From Cellvibrionales bacterium UBA4451 (GTDB lineage Bacteria > Pseudomonadota > Gammaproteobacteria > Pseudomonadales > Porticoccaceae), in contig DGPB01000014.1 of the NCBI GenBank assembly GCA_002390285.1, positions 62,001-126,000 on the forward strand: a stretch of DNA of 64,000 nucleotides, written 5' to 3'. A model generated the notes under the pieces. The model did not search any database. It was not told the origin of the DNA and was given only the letters and a program-made list of their open reading frames with translations. The translations under genes were made by a program, and so were the position numbers. Below are positions 18,522-26,807 of the stretch, one piece after another (positions within the stretch are counted from its first letter, which is position 1; every line of letters begins with the position of its first letter).

Positions 18522-19085
18522 ATGAGCGATATCGAGTACTGCCCACTGGCCAGAATTATAGGCGTGTGGAAAGGGGATAATGGTACAGATGTGGCACCCG
18601 TGCCAAATGATGGCATCAAACATAACCCCTATTCTGAAATACTAACTCGCGAACCGGCTGGTGACGTATCTAACGCCTCAAAACAAAAACTCTGGGCAGT
18701 ACGCTACCACCAGACCGCCTGACGTCTATCTGACAATACGGTTTTCCATGATCAAGTGGGTCATTGGATGTGGGATGCCGAACAGAAACAGGTCATTCAA
18801 TCACTGACTATCTCAAGGGACGTCTGCGTACTAGCGGGAGGAATCTCATCTACAGACTTAAACGGAACGCTGCATCTTGATGTTTCTGCAACAGATGGAG
18901 ATGCCCATTGGGGCGTCATTCAATCACCGTTCATGGGCAATAATGCAAAATCCTCAGCATATCGTTATCAGTTGTCCGTAGAAGATGATGTCCTCACCTA
19001 TTCACAGTCCATCCTATTGGAAATCTATGGGAAATTTTTCTACCGCACAGATAGCAACACACTATTACGACATAGTCACGGCTGA
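18522..19085 (+). pseudogene. Nitrobindin-like heme-binding beta-barrel protein interrupted by in-frame TGA
   Basis: Two pieces in one frame make a full FABP/nitrobindin-like protein (about 186 residues). 18522-18719 encodes IGVWKGDNGTD, NPYSEILTREPAGDV and KLWAVRYHQTA. TGA (18720-18722) follows, then the frame continues with NTVFHDQVGHWMWDAE, SLTISRDV, WGVIQSPFM and EIYGKFFYRTDSNTL. The stop falls where relatives usually carry Arg or Lys, so CGA to TGA is the simplest history. Everything else in the frame is intact, so the lesion looks recent or is a sequence error. Confidence 0.75.
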
Positions 19086-19183
19086 GCGCCCTGTACTAAC
19101 CACTCCACACTGACCACCTTAAGTTAGCCCGATGCACGGTAGTTATAACGCACCGATGACCCTTTATATTGTTTGTATATGTG

Positions 19184-19203
19184 ATTGAAATTCAATCTAT
19201 AAT
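19184..19203 (+). promoter_or_regulatory. Inverted repeat next to a -10 box before the amino-acid-binding protein
   Basis: ATTGAA-A-TTCAAT (19184-19196), a perfect 6-bp dyad, ends one base before TATAAT (19198-19203), about 52 bp upstream of the start codon. The layout fits a repressor or activator site over the spacer of a sigma-70 promoter. The -35 is not clear. Confidence 0.4.
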
Positions 19204-19254
19204 GAATTTACATTTACTCTGACGATACTGTTTTAAAACAATAAGGAAGAGATT

Positions 19255-20121
19255 ATGCGTATCTGCACTTTAGTTTTAGGTCTAGTGATTTCGTGCTTGC
19301 AAGTTTCTGTGGCCATGGCCGCTGAACTGACTCAAACATTGAAACGCATCAATGATTCGGGTGAAATTAATTTGGGTTATCGTAAAAGCGAACCACCGAT
19401 GTCGTTTGTCGATGAGTCAGGAAATGCTATCGGTTACTCTATAGATCTTTGCGAGACCGCTGTTGCCGCGGTTATGAAAAAGCTAGAACGAACAAACATT
19501 AAGATAAATTATGTTCCTGTAACAGCAGCGTCACGTTTCGAGGCTATAGCGTCATCAAAAATCGACCTTTTGTGCGGTGCTACGACTAAAACCTTAGGTC
19601 GTTCAGAAAAGGTAGGCTTTTCGCAACTGACCTTTGTAACGGGTGGTGGATTGCTGAGTCGCTCTGATGCGGCTATTTCTAATATTACAGGCCTTAAGGG
19701 TAAAAAAGTTGCTGTGGTGGAGAACACGACAACCAAAACATCTCTGGAAAGAGTCTTGTCAGAAAACGGCATTAACAGTGAAGTCGTAGCAGTAGCCTCA
19801 TTAGATGAAGGCATGGCTCTATTGGATAAAGGTGAAGTTGCAGCATTTTCATCTGATCAGGTTGTCCTCATCGGAAGTGTCATTTCACGAAGTGCACCCG
19901 ACCAATACTTCTTGTCCCCCCAACTGTTTTCCTATGAACCATTTGCCCTAGCAATGCAGAGGGGCGATGCGGATTTCCAGTTAGTTGTTGACCGTGCTTT
20001 GTCTCAGGTTAATCGCAGCGGCCAAATTGTTGATATTTATGGTAAGTGGTTCGGGAAATTTGGAATGAAACCACCCGTTGCGCTGCAGATGCTATATCAG
20101 CTAAGCGCCACACCGGAGTAA
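19255..20121 (+). CDS. Periplasmic amino-acid-binding protein (SBP family 3)
   Basis: The 288-residue protein has a signal peptide (residues 1-22, cut near AMA/AEL) and the family-3 solute-binding fold, seen in LGYRKSEPPMSFVDESGNAIG, YSIDLCETAV and IDLLCGATTKT. It resembles the glutamate/aspartate or polar amino-acid binding proteins of ABC systems. No permease or ATPase gene is adjacent, so it is an orphan that may serve a distant transporter or act as a sensor. AAGGAAGAG precedes the ATG as Shine-Dalgarno. Confidence 0.85.
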   Translation: MRICTLVLGLVISCLQVSVAMAAELTQTLKRINDSGEINLGYRKSEPPMSFVDESGNAIGYSIDLCETAVAAVMKKLERTNIKINYVPVTAASRFEAIASSKIDLLCGATTKTLGRSEKVGFSQLTFVTGGGLLSRSDAAISNITGLKGKKVAVVENTTTKTSLERVLSENGINSEVVAVASLDEGMALLDKGEVAAFSSDQVVLIGSVISRSAPDQYFLSPQLFSYEPFALAMQRGDADFQLVVDRALSQVNRSGQIVDIYGKWFGKFGMKPPVALQMLYQLSATPE

Positions 20122-20128
20122 GAGCTCC

Positions 20129-20311
20129 TTAGAGATAGATCCGGAACTTGGAATCGCCAACTTTGATTACTTTGTGGTTAACCCGTATTGTGCCAAGTTC
20201 CTTATCTGTCATCGAGTGTGAATACTTTTGCCCTGATCCATTGCTTGAGCTTTCCTGTGCAACCACCTCAAAAATGCTCAGTCCCGACCACCCCCGATAG
20301 CAAACAACTGT
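20129..20311 (-). other. Unassigned 60-codon open frame in the dapE upstream region
   Basis: The 262-bp gap before dapE contains a minus-strand open frame ending KELGTIRVNHKVIKVGDSKF then RIYL and stop. The codon pattern looks protein-like, but there is no convincing start codon with a ribosome site (GTG at codon 16 would give about 45 residues). A 9-bp inverted repeat, GGAACTTGG (20143-20151) with CCAAGTTCC (20193-20201), lies inside it. It could be a small gene, a gene remnant or chance. Confidence 0.15.
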
Positions 20312-20383
20312 TCAGCCGCCGCTAACCGGCTAAGAGGGTTTGTTTATAATCACTATGGTTAAAATATTTATGGCTTCAATACG

Positions 20384-21508
20384 ATGACACCAACACTGGA
20401 ACTCACCTGCGAACTTATTCGCCGCCATTCTGTGACACCGGAAGATTCTGGTTGCCAGCAGTTGATGATTGAACGGCTGGAAGCCATTGGCTTCCATGTG
20501 GACAAACTCCCTTTCGGCGATGTGAAAAACTTCTGGGCTGTACGCGGAGACAATGGCCCTACACTTTGCTTTGCCGGGCACACCGATGTGGTTCCCACTG
20601 GCCCGGAGAATGCTTGGCAACACCCACCTTTTGAGCCAACCATTAAAGACAATCTATTGTATGGCCGCGGTGCGGCAGACATGAAAGGGTCGTTGGCGGC
20701 AATGATTACAGCCGTGGAAAATTTTATTGCTGAAAACCCCAATCACAATGGAAAAATCGCCTTCCTGATTACCAGTGATGAGGAAGGCATTGCCATCAAT
20801 GGCACGGTAAAAGTGGTCGAGTGGTTAGTGGCACAAGATGCCATGCCAGAATGGTGCCTGGTGGGTGAGCCTTCAAGCACCACACAAATAGGCGATGTGG
20901 TAAAAAATGGCCGTCGTGGGTCCCTTGGCGGAGAACTAACCGTAAAAGGCGTGCAGGGACATGTGGCCTACCCTCACTTAGCCGATAACCCCATCCATAA
21001 AGTTGCCCCAGCGTTAGCAGAGCTTTCTACCGAGAACTGGGATGAGGGAAACCAATTTTTTCCCGCCACCAGCTTTCAAATTTCAAATATTCAAAGCGGT
21101 ACTGGTGCCACCAATGTCATACCCGGTGAAGCCAACATTATTTTTAATTTCCGCTTTTCTACTGAAGTCACTGAAGACCAGTTAAAATCTCGCACCGAAG
21201 GAATTCTGAAGAAACATGGCATTGACTATGAGCTCAACTGGAATCTTAGTGGTCTTCCCTTCTTAACCCCGGAAGGTGCATTAGTCGAGGCAACGGTTGC
21301 AAGCATTCGTGATATCACTGGGTTAGATACAGAGCTATCCACCGCAGGCGGTACCTCTGATGGCCGATTTATTGCTCCCTACGGTAGCCAGGTTATAGAA
21401 CTTGGGCCAACCAATGCCACTATCCACAAAGTAGACGAATGTGTGTGTATAACCGATCTGGAAGCGCTGAGTGCTATTTATCAACGGATACTAGAAAAAC
21501 TGCTTTAA
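20384..21508 (+). CDS. dapE: Succinyl-diaminopimelate desuccinylase (DapE)
   Basis: The 374-residue dizinc hydrolase releases LL-DAP and succinate. Metal and catalytic residues are in place: His66 and Asp68 in GHTDVVPTG, Asp99 in RGAADMKG, Glu133-Glu134 in SDEEG, Glu162 in GEPSS, and the late His in NATIHKVDE. Length matches the family. With dapC and dapD upstream and dapA downstream on the other strand, most of the succinylase route is in this window. Confidence 0.96.
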   Translation: MTPTLELTCELIRRHSVTPEDSGCQQLMIERLEAIGFHVDKLPFGDVKNFWAVRGDNGPTLCFAGHTDVVPTGPENAWQHPPFEPTIKDNLLYGRGAADMKGSLAAMITAVENFIAENPNHNGKIAFLITSDEEGIAINGTVKVVEWLVAQDAMPEWCLVGEPSSTTQIGDVVKNGRRGSLGGELTVKGVQGHVAYPHLADNPIHKVAPALAELSTENWDEGNQFFPATSFQISNIQSGTGATNVIPGEANIIFNFRFSTEVTEDQLKSRTEGILKKHGIDYELNWNLSGLPFLTPEGALVEATVASIRDITGLDTELSTAGGTSDGRFIAPYGSQVIELGPTNATIHKVDECVCITDLEALSAIYQRILEKLL

Positions 21509-21537
21509 CGTACTCAGCACATTCATCTGGAACCCTC

Positions 21538-22551
21538 ATGAAGCACTCTTCGTTATACAAAGTAATTTTTTTATTCCTCATTACTACGGCTGTATCGACA
21601 CCCGCTATTGCTGGGAAAATAACCCTATACAATGGTGATGTTTTCCATGGCGAACTGACGACTATTAATAAAGAGACCATCGTATGGATGTCCGAGACAT
21701 TAGGAGAACTCAGGCTGCCCAAGGAAAAAGTTGAGCACTTTGCTTCCTCAACGGTACTTCACACGGTTAAAAGCGACGCGAATAATGCTGAAAATTGCTC
21801 ATTGAACATGTCAGAAACAATTGATGGCATTTGTGAAAAAGGACAGCTTTCCGGTATACAACTTAAGGAATTAGTGGCTACCAGCCCCCCTCCACCTTTA
21901 GCGCCTTTTAGTGGCCAGGTTAAATTAAATGCCAATCGAAAATCAGGTAATTCTGATTCCATGAATTCTAACTTTGAGGCACGACTCAAATGGAACCAAG
22001 AAGAATTTCGTCATGAAGCAAAACTTAAATCTGAATTAGAAAAAACTAATGGCAACATCGACGAAGAAAATTACGAAGTCGACTACCAGCTCAATCATGA
22101 CTTTAATGACCGTTGGTTTAGCTACGGTCGCGGTGATTATGACAAGGACAGATTTAGTGCTGTTTATGAACAGTTCGAAATAGGGGTAGGTCTTGGCCGA
22201 AGAATTTACCTGGAAAATCAACTCAACCTAAACTTACAGCTCGGGCCCAGCTACTTGATAACAAAAGACTCAAATGGCAATACGGAGGAAGATCTCGCCA
22301 GCCGCTGGGCGGCGAGGCTAGACTGGCCCATTTCATACAAAGATATCACTCTTTTCCATGAGCATTCGCTACTATGGTTAATCGAAGATGCTGAGAATAA
22401 CCGGCTGAAGTCCAGTACAGGTATCAAAATCCCACTTTTCGCCGGTATATTCAGTGAAATGCGCTATGACTTTGATTATGTCGGTGAACCCAGCGATGGT
22501 AGTAAACATGCAGATGACGAGTGGGTTATTTCAGTGGGGTACCAGTGGTAA
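21538..22551 (+). CDS. DUF481 (YdiY-like) outer-membrane protein
   Basis: This 337-residue protein has a signal peptide (MKHSSLYKVIFLFLITTAVS, cut near AIA). A short N-terminal domain carries ITLYNGDVFHGELTTIN. A C-terminal DUF481 beta-barrel (about residues 125-337) has alternating aromatic strands and ends in YQW. DUF481 proteins are outer-membrane or salt-stress-induced proteins of unknown function. The start at 21538 follows GGAA and gives a clean signal peptide; the longer frame overlaps dapE. Confidence 0.8.
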   Translation: MKHSSLYKVIFLFLITTAVSTPAIAGKITLYNGDVFHGELTTINKETIVWMSETLGELRLPKEKVEHFASSTVLHTVKSDANNAENCSLNMSETIDGICEKGQLSGIQLKELVATSPPPPLAPFSGQVKLNANRKSGNSDSMNSNFEARLKWNQEEFRHEAKLKSELEKTNGNIDEENYEVDYQLNHDFNDRWFSYGRGDYDKDRFSAVYEQFEIGVGLGRRIYLENQLNLNLQLGPSYLITKDSNGNTEEDLASRWAARLDWPISYKDITLFHEHSLLWLIEDAENNRLKSSTGIKIPLFAGIFSEMRYDFDYVGEPSDGSKHADDEWVISVGYQW

Positions 22552-22554
22552 TAA

Positions 22555-23373
22555 CTAGGGAAGCTTCTGTACTGAATAAATGTCGAACCGTGTAGATTTT
22601 CCCTTCAAACTGTAACTGGGTTTACTCTCAGCCAGAAAAGGAGCATGTGTTGGGCGCTTAACAACGACTCGGTAGCGCACCCTGCTCAATGCCAATGGCA
22701 GAAGTTTTGTGGCATCCATATCCATACCCACTAGCTGATGAAATAACTGCATTTCTTTTTTAACTTTGCTGGATTTCTCCCTCATTGGAAACATAGGATC
22801 AAGGTAGATGACATCCGGGCAAGACTCTTCCGTTAATTGCTCTAAATAATTTTTTCCATCAAGACCAAACACTGAAATACGAGCTAGTATTTCCGCCAGT
22901 TCTCGATCAGTAACTGCCTGCTTCTGAGCTCGATCTAACCCATCCTGAAGCAGTGCACACACTACTGGATGCCTCTCAAGCATCTGGAGTGTCGCCCCCA
23001 GGGTGCCCAGGACAAAACCATCACGACCTAGGCCTGCCGTCATATCCAGAACAAGCGGCCTAAACCCTTTATGACTTAGCCCAACAGACTTAGCAATATC
23101 CTGTCCTTTGCCACCACCGTACAAACGACGATGTCGTAAAGCACCTTCTGCAAAGTCACAGCGTATTGGTCCGGGAGCACCAACACCCATTTTCTGAAGA
23201 GACAATCCTGCGTGATCTACTACGAGTGTAAAACCACTACTGAGGACAGACATGTCTTCAGGCGCTATCGTCGGTAAATTTAGTTCGGCCGAAAGAAGCT
23301 CGGCCCGAGATTCATACCCGGGCCGACCAAGAATAACAACGGTATCTAGGTAATCAGCGTTGTGTGGGCACAA
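22555..23373 (-). CDS. rsmJ: 16S rRNA (guanine1516-N2)-methyltransferase RsmJ
   Basis: The 272-residue SAM-dependent enzyme methylates G1516 of 16S rRNA. DMTAGLGRDGFVLGTLGATL is the SAM-binding motif I. DVIYLDPMFPMREKSSKVKKE is the RsmJ-specific DPMFP catalytic block. The start overlaps the end of the OmpA-type lipoprotein gene by 20 bp; a start further in is possible but no better candidate with a ribosome site is seen. It converges on the DUF481 gene with only 3 bp between. Confidence 0.93.
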   Translation of the reverse strand: MCPHNADYLDTVVILGRPGYESRAELLSAELNLPTIAPEDMSVLSSGFTLVVDHAGLSLQKMGVGAPGPIRCDFAEGALRHRRLYGGGKGQDIAKSVGLSHKGFRPLVLDMTAGLGRDGFVLGTLGATLQMLERHPVVCALLQDGLDRAQKQAVTDRELAEILARISVFGLDGKNYLEQLTEESCPDVIYLDPMFPMREKSSKVKKEMQLFHQLVGMDMDATKLLPLALSRVRYRVVVKRPTHAPFLAESKPSYSLKGKSTRFDIYSVQKLP

Positions 23374-24007
23374 GTTCTAATTCAACTCGACGATTAGCTT
23401 GGCGCCCGGCGTCTGTGTCGTTGCTAGCGATGGCATAGCGCTCACCATAACCCGTAGTCCAAACCCTGCCACTCATAATGCCTTGAGTAATCAGAAGTTG
23501 GCCCACACTGCTAGCACGACGCTCACTGAGCGTCTGGTTGTATTCGGCACTGCCCGTGGAATCGGTATGACCTGCAATCCTAATATTCGTCTTATCGAAT
23601 TCTTTCAAAACAATAGCCACTGATTCCAGCGTAGCGTAAAACTCTGGGCGAACCTCGTAACGGTCAACACCAAAAGTAATACTGCTAGGCATCACCAAAC
23701 GAATATTATCTCCTTCACGTACGACTCGAACCCCGGTACCTTCAAGTTTTGCCCGCAACGCAGCCTCTTGGCGATCCATATAGAAACCAACGCCGCCACC
23801 AACCGCAGCTCCACTCGCCGCACCAATGAGTGCACCTTTTCCTCGATCGTCACTACTGGAAACAGCTGCACCAATAATGGCCCCGGTAACAGCACCGATA
23901 CCAGTGCCTTTGGCGGTGTTACTTACCTGCTGCTCCCCTGTATAGGGATCAGTTGACATACACCCAGCCAATCCAAAAACGGCTACTGCAATTAGGAACT
24001 TCTTCAT
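23354..24007 (-). CDS. OmpA-family lipoprotein (YiaD-like)
   Basis: The 217-residue lipoprotein starts at the ATG at 24007 (AGAGGA upstream) with a lipobox LAGC (Cys16). A glycine-zipper segment (residues about 33-75, GIGAVTGAIIGAAV) is followed by an OmpA C-terminal peptidoglycan-binding domain. IAGHTDSTGSAEYNQTLSE and RRVELELVP carry the conserved Asp and Arg that grip DAP. It probably ties the outer membrane to the cell wall. Confidence 0.9.
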   Translation of the reverse strand: MKKFLIAVAVFGLAGCMSTDPYTGEQQVSNTAKGTGIGAVTGAIIGAAVSSSDDRGKGALIGAASGAAVGGGVGFYMDRQEAALRAKLEGTGVRVVREGDNIRLVMPSSITFGVDRYEVRPEFYATLESVAIVLKEFDKTNIRIAGHTDSTGSAEYNQTLSERRASSVGQLLITQGIMSGRVWTTGYGERYAIASNDTDAGRQANRRVELELVPTQR

Positions 24008-24151
24008 GTCATATCCTCTTAATGAACACTTAAATAACGTTATGAGTATTAACACCCTATAATAATGGAAGCGGTATGATCTTTATTCTGTTCAAAGCAA
24101 AAAACTTTGCAAGCCGTTTATCACTTTTAGAACAAAATGGTTCACAAGCCT

Positions 24152-24592
24152 ATGAAAAACCATCTACACACTTTATTAACTCTCAGCTTCTTTGTACTCA
24201 CCGGCTGCGAGGGTTACCTCTATACATTTAACGAGCAGCCCGTTTTTGATCCCCCCACACTATTCACTGACTACAACATACCTGACCCCGCGCTTAAAGC
24301 TTGTGTTGCTCAAGCTATTCTTGACCAGAACGTGACCCGTGCCAACCTACTGACTAACCTCAACTGTTCAAGTGCTGGTATTGCAGAGCTGAAAGGCTTG
24401 GAAATCTTTACAGGTCTCACACACATCAATCTGGATCAAAACAACTTGGTTGAAATCAAACCCTTACTTTTTCTTCCTTATCCTCAGCTAATTGACCTTG
24501 AAGGTAATGACCAACTCTTCTGTGCTGATGGTCAGCTATTAGCCAAGCAGGTCAGCGATTCAGTTCAACTACCGTCCCACTGTGCAAAGTAA
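24152..24592 (+). CDS. Leucine-rich-repeat lipoprotein
   Basis: This 146-residue predicted lipoprotein has a short signal with lipobox LTGC. Then come a YNIPDPALKACVAQAI capping segment and two or three degenerate leucine-rich repeats (LKGLEIFTGLTHINLDQNNL, then PQLIDLEGN), closed by a small Cys-containing cap. The LRR number is low. It may mediate protein contacts at the envelope; no specific function is known. The ATG at 24152 was chosen because it gives the compact signal peptide. Confidence 0.7.
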   Translation: MKNHLHTLLTLSFFVLTGCEGYLYTFNEQPVFDPPTLFTDYNIPDPALKACVAQAILDQNVTRANLLTNLNCSSAGIAELKGLEIFTGLTHINLDQNNLVEIKPLLFLPYPQLIDLEGNDQLFCADGQLLAKQVSDSVQLPSHCAK

Positions 24593-24961
24593 ACGCATTA
24601 GCACCGATTTGGTTGACAAATTATTAAATTTACCACGCCAAAGTTACCCACAAAATCTGTGGATAACTTTGTGCGTATCTTTCATTAAACTCCATCTAGA
24701 CCACTCAATTAGGCATCACATACAAAATGGTTGTTTTTTAACCATCACACAAATACCCTTATAAATCAGATAGTTATAAAACAAGCATGGAAATATCAAT
24801 GACTTACAGAGCATTCCGAATAATTATATAAAGTTATTGGTGTAATTGTGGACAACCTAGCGAGAGTTAAAACTAATTTTGGATAATCAGTCATCTGACG
24901 AGCGTAGAGCAGACCACTCTAAAACCACCCTAATAACGTGAGCTTAAACCGGAAAACCCTA
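24593..24961. other. AT-rich gene-free region with a DnaA-box hairpin
   Basis: This 369-bp region has no gene. CAAAGTTACCCACA (24639-24652) and TGTGGATAACTTTG (24658-24671) form 14-bp arms with one mismatch around 5 nt. The right arm contains the consensus DnaA box TTATCCACA (minus strand, 24658-24666) and the left arm a one-mismatch box, TTACCCACA (24644-24652). A third near-match, TTGTCCACA on the minus strand, is at 24847-24855. The stem lacks a U tract, so it is not a normal terminator. Confidence 0.45.
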
Positions 24962-25726
24962 CTATCCCACTTGTAATTGGTGCCAGATAGCATCCTGCTC
25001 CTGACTGGCATAATGGGTAGGGGGTAACATCTGATCCAGACCAGCCATTGCCTCTTTAACTTGCCCAAGAGAATTATTCTGCTGACTGATATGCCCAAGT
25101 ACTAGGTGCTGTAATTGGCTGAGCTGTACTTGATGCAATAGGTCGCGTGTCTGATGATTATTGAGGTGTCCCCAGTCACCACCTACCCGGTTTTTTAATG
25201 CCTGGGGATAAGAACCATTGGCCAACATATCTATATCGTGGTTGGCTTCCAGCAGAAGCCCATCACAACAGCTGAAGTTGTTCACAACATGGGGCGTTAT
25301 GCTGCCCAAATCTGTTAAAACTCCTAATGTTACACCTGCACCTCGAAGAACATACTGAACGGGTTCTCGAGCATCATGAGGAACAGACACAGGCATCACA
25401 TCCAGACCACCAACCCTAAATGCAGAGTCGCTACTTATCGGCTCAAAGTTAACCCCTGAATAATCCTTCAGTGTCTTGCATGTACCTGTGGTCATCATCA
25501 CCGTCAACTGGTGTTTTCTTGCCAGTGGCAGGACGCCACGGATATGATCAGCATGTTCATGGGTAACCAGAATCGCCGCAAGGTCATCAGCCCCTAGCCC
25601 CACCCTAGCGAGGCGTTTCTCGGTTTCTCTAATAGAGAAACCGCAGTCAATCAGGATGAGGGTATCACCACAATTGACGACAGTAGCATTGCCTTTACTG
25701 CCACTGCCTAGTGAAGTGAAACGCAT
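24962..25726 (-). CDS. MBL-fold metallo-hydrolase (YycJ-like)
   Basis: The 254-residue protein has the metallo-beta-lactamase fold. The metal motif THEHADHIRGV (HxHxDH) is near residue 55, with further His/Asp ligands in SVPHDAREPV, LTDLGS, EANHD and GHLNNHQ. The family includes YycJ/WalJ nucleases and other single-domain hydrolases; the substrate is unknown. It lies 3 bp after bamC on the same strand. The dapA-bamC-MBL order also occurs in Pseudomonas, where purC follows; here purC is about 6 kb away on the other strand. Confidence 0.85.
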   Translation of the reverse strand: MRFTSLGSGSKGNATVVNCGDTLILIDCGFSIRETEKRLARVGLGADDLAAILVTHEHADHIRGVLPLARKHQLTVMMTTGTCKTLKDYSGVNFEPISSDSAFRVGGLDVMPVSVPHDAREPVQYVLRGAGVTLGVLTDLGSITPHVVNNFSCCDGLLLEANHDIDMLANGSYPQALKNRVGGDWGHLNNHQTRDLLHQVQLSQLQHLVLGHISQQNNSLGQVKEAMAGLDQMLPPTHYASQEQDAIWHQLQVG

Positions 25727-25729
25727 AAA

Positions 25730-26776
25730 TCAGGACAAATTACCGCGTATCACTCTCAGTAATTTGAGGGCCTCTCCATTATCTAAACTGCCATCATTCC
25801 TATCACTAATACGTACTTCAACTACCTTGTCATTTTCGATCAACTTAACCCGAAATTGAGGCGCCGCTTGTTCTTCATCATCAGCCTCAAAGATTGAGCT
25901 AACAAGGCCGACCAATGAACGATCCTCTATCACTACGGGGGCGTCATCAAAATCAACAATAACCGTTCCTGCTGTTTGATTTTTATCCACCACCGAAAAC
26001 CCACCAAGGGACAAGGAGTGAATAACAGCGGCCCAGGCTCGGTCATAGCTGATGTCCATAGATATATAAGGGGATTCCTTAGCCGGGGTTACTACGTTAA
26101 CTCTGGATTCACCACCAATATTTTGGGCGAGAAGAGACACACTGCCACTGTTAATATCATTCACTAGCGCATCCGACAGCATCTGAGTAAATTCGTTATC
26201 CCTAATCTGGCTCACAGACATTTCCGGCCACGCTCCTGCGCCCACCTCTTGTCCCTCGACAACCTGCATATGGATTAGCCAGATTTCAGTACTTTTCACC
26301 CCCACGCCAGGGCGGATGGTAAATTGAAACCGATGGCTCACTTTCTCTTCATCTTTAAACTGTAACCAGCCCGTTTCTAACACACCATTGGGCACATCCA
26401 TTCGAGCCGTAGGAACACTACCTCGAGTCAGAATATTACGAATCCGAGGCCAAACCTCTGCAGGCGGTTTATTGATGGCGATCCAATGCTTATCACCAAA
26501 CGTCTGAATCTCTACCGTTTCTTCAAACAGGTTTTCTGACAGTGGTTGGGGCCTAGGTGCCTCAAAAGTATCCGGATCAGCACCTATCTGTGCAATCTCG
26601 GGAACAGGATACAACTGACCAACAGCCGTTTGATCCTTGTCATCCGGAATCGCCATCGCTGGTATTTCTTCGGCGCCTAGGTAATCGTTACTGTGATTGC
26701 GAATCACAGTCTGGCCACAACCAGCAACAGACAATGCCGCTGCTACCAGCACCATCAATTTAAACTTCGACCTCAT
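25730..26776 (-). CDS. bamC: BamC, BAM complex lipoprotein
   Basis: The 348-residue lipoprotein subunit of the outer-membrane assembly machine starts at the ATG at 26776 (GGAG upstream). The lipobox is VAGC (Cys20), followed by an unstructured linker and two helix-grip domains. The segment GDKHWIAINKPPAEVWPRI opens the first, and SYDRAWAAVIHSLSLGGFSV the second. Length is close to E. coli BamC (344). It lies between dapA and the MBL gene. bamA is at the left of the window. Confidence 0.93.
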   Translation of the reverse strand: MRSKFKLMVLVAAALSVAGCGQTVIRNHSNDYLGAEEIPAMAIPDDKDQTAVGQLYPVPEIAQIGADPDTFEAPRPQPLSENLFEETVEIQTFGDKHWIAINKPPAEVWPRIRNILTRGSVPTARMDVPNGVLETGWLQFKDEEKVSHRFQFTIRPGVGVKSTEIWLIHMQVVEGQEVGAGAWPEMSVSQIRDNEFTQMLSDALVNDINSGSVSLLAQNIGGESRVNVVTPAKESPYISMDISYDRAWAAVIHSLSLGGFSVVDKNQTAGTVIVDFDDAPVVIEDRSLVGLVSSIFEADDEEQAAPQFRVKLIENDKVVEVRISDRNDGSLDNGEALKLLRVIRGNLS

Positions 26777-26807
26777 TTGTCGCACTCCGATTCTTTTCAC
26801 TAACTAT

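Noticed and set aside
16498..18722. In-frame TGA codons as selenocysteine or a reassigned codon
   Set aside because: Neither position is a Cys/Sec site in its family, no SECIS-like hairpin was seen directly after either TGA, one gene has a second lesion, and TGA serves as a normal stop elsewhere in the window.
24639..24671. Terminator of the LRR lipoprotein gene
   Set aside because: Strong stem, but no U tract follows on either strand.
24593..24961. Replication origin
   Set aside because: Only three DnaA-like boxes, no 13-mer array and none of the usual origin-linked genes (dnaA, dnaN, mnmG, parAB).
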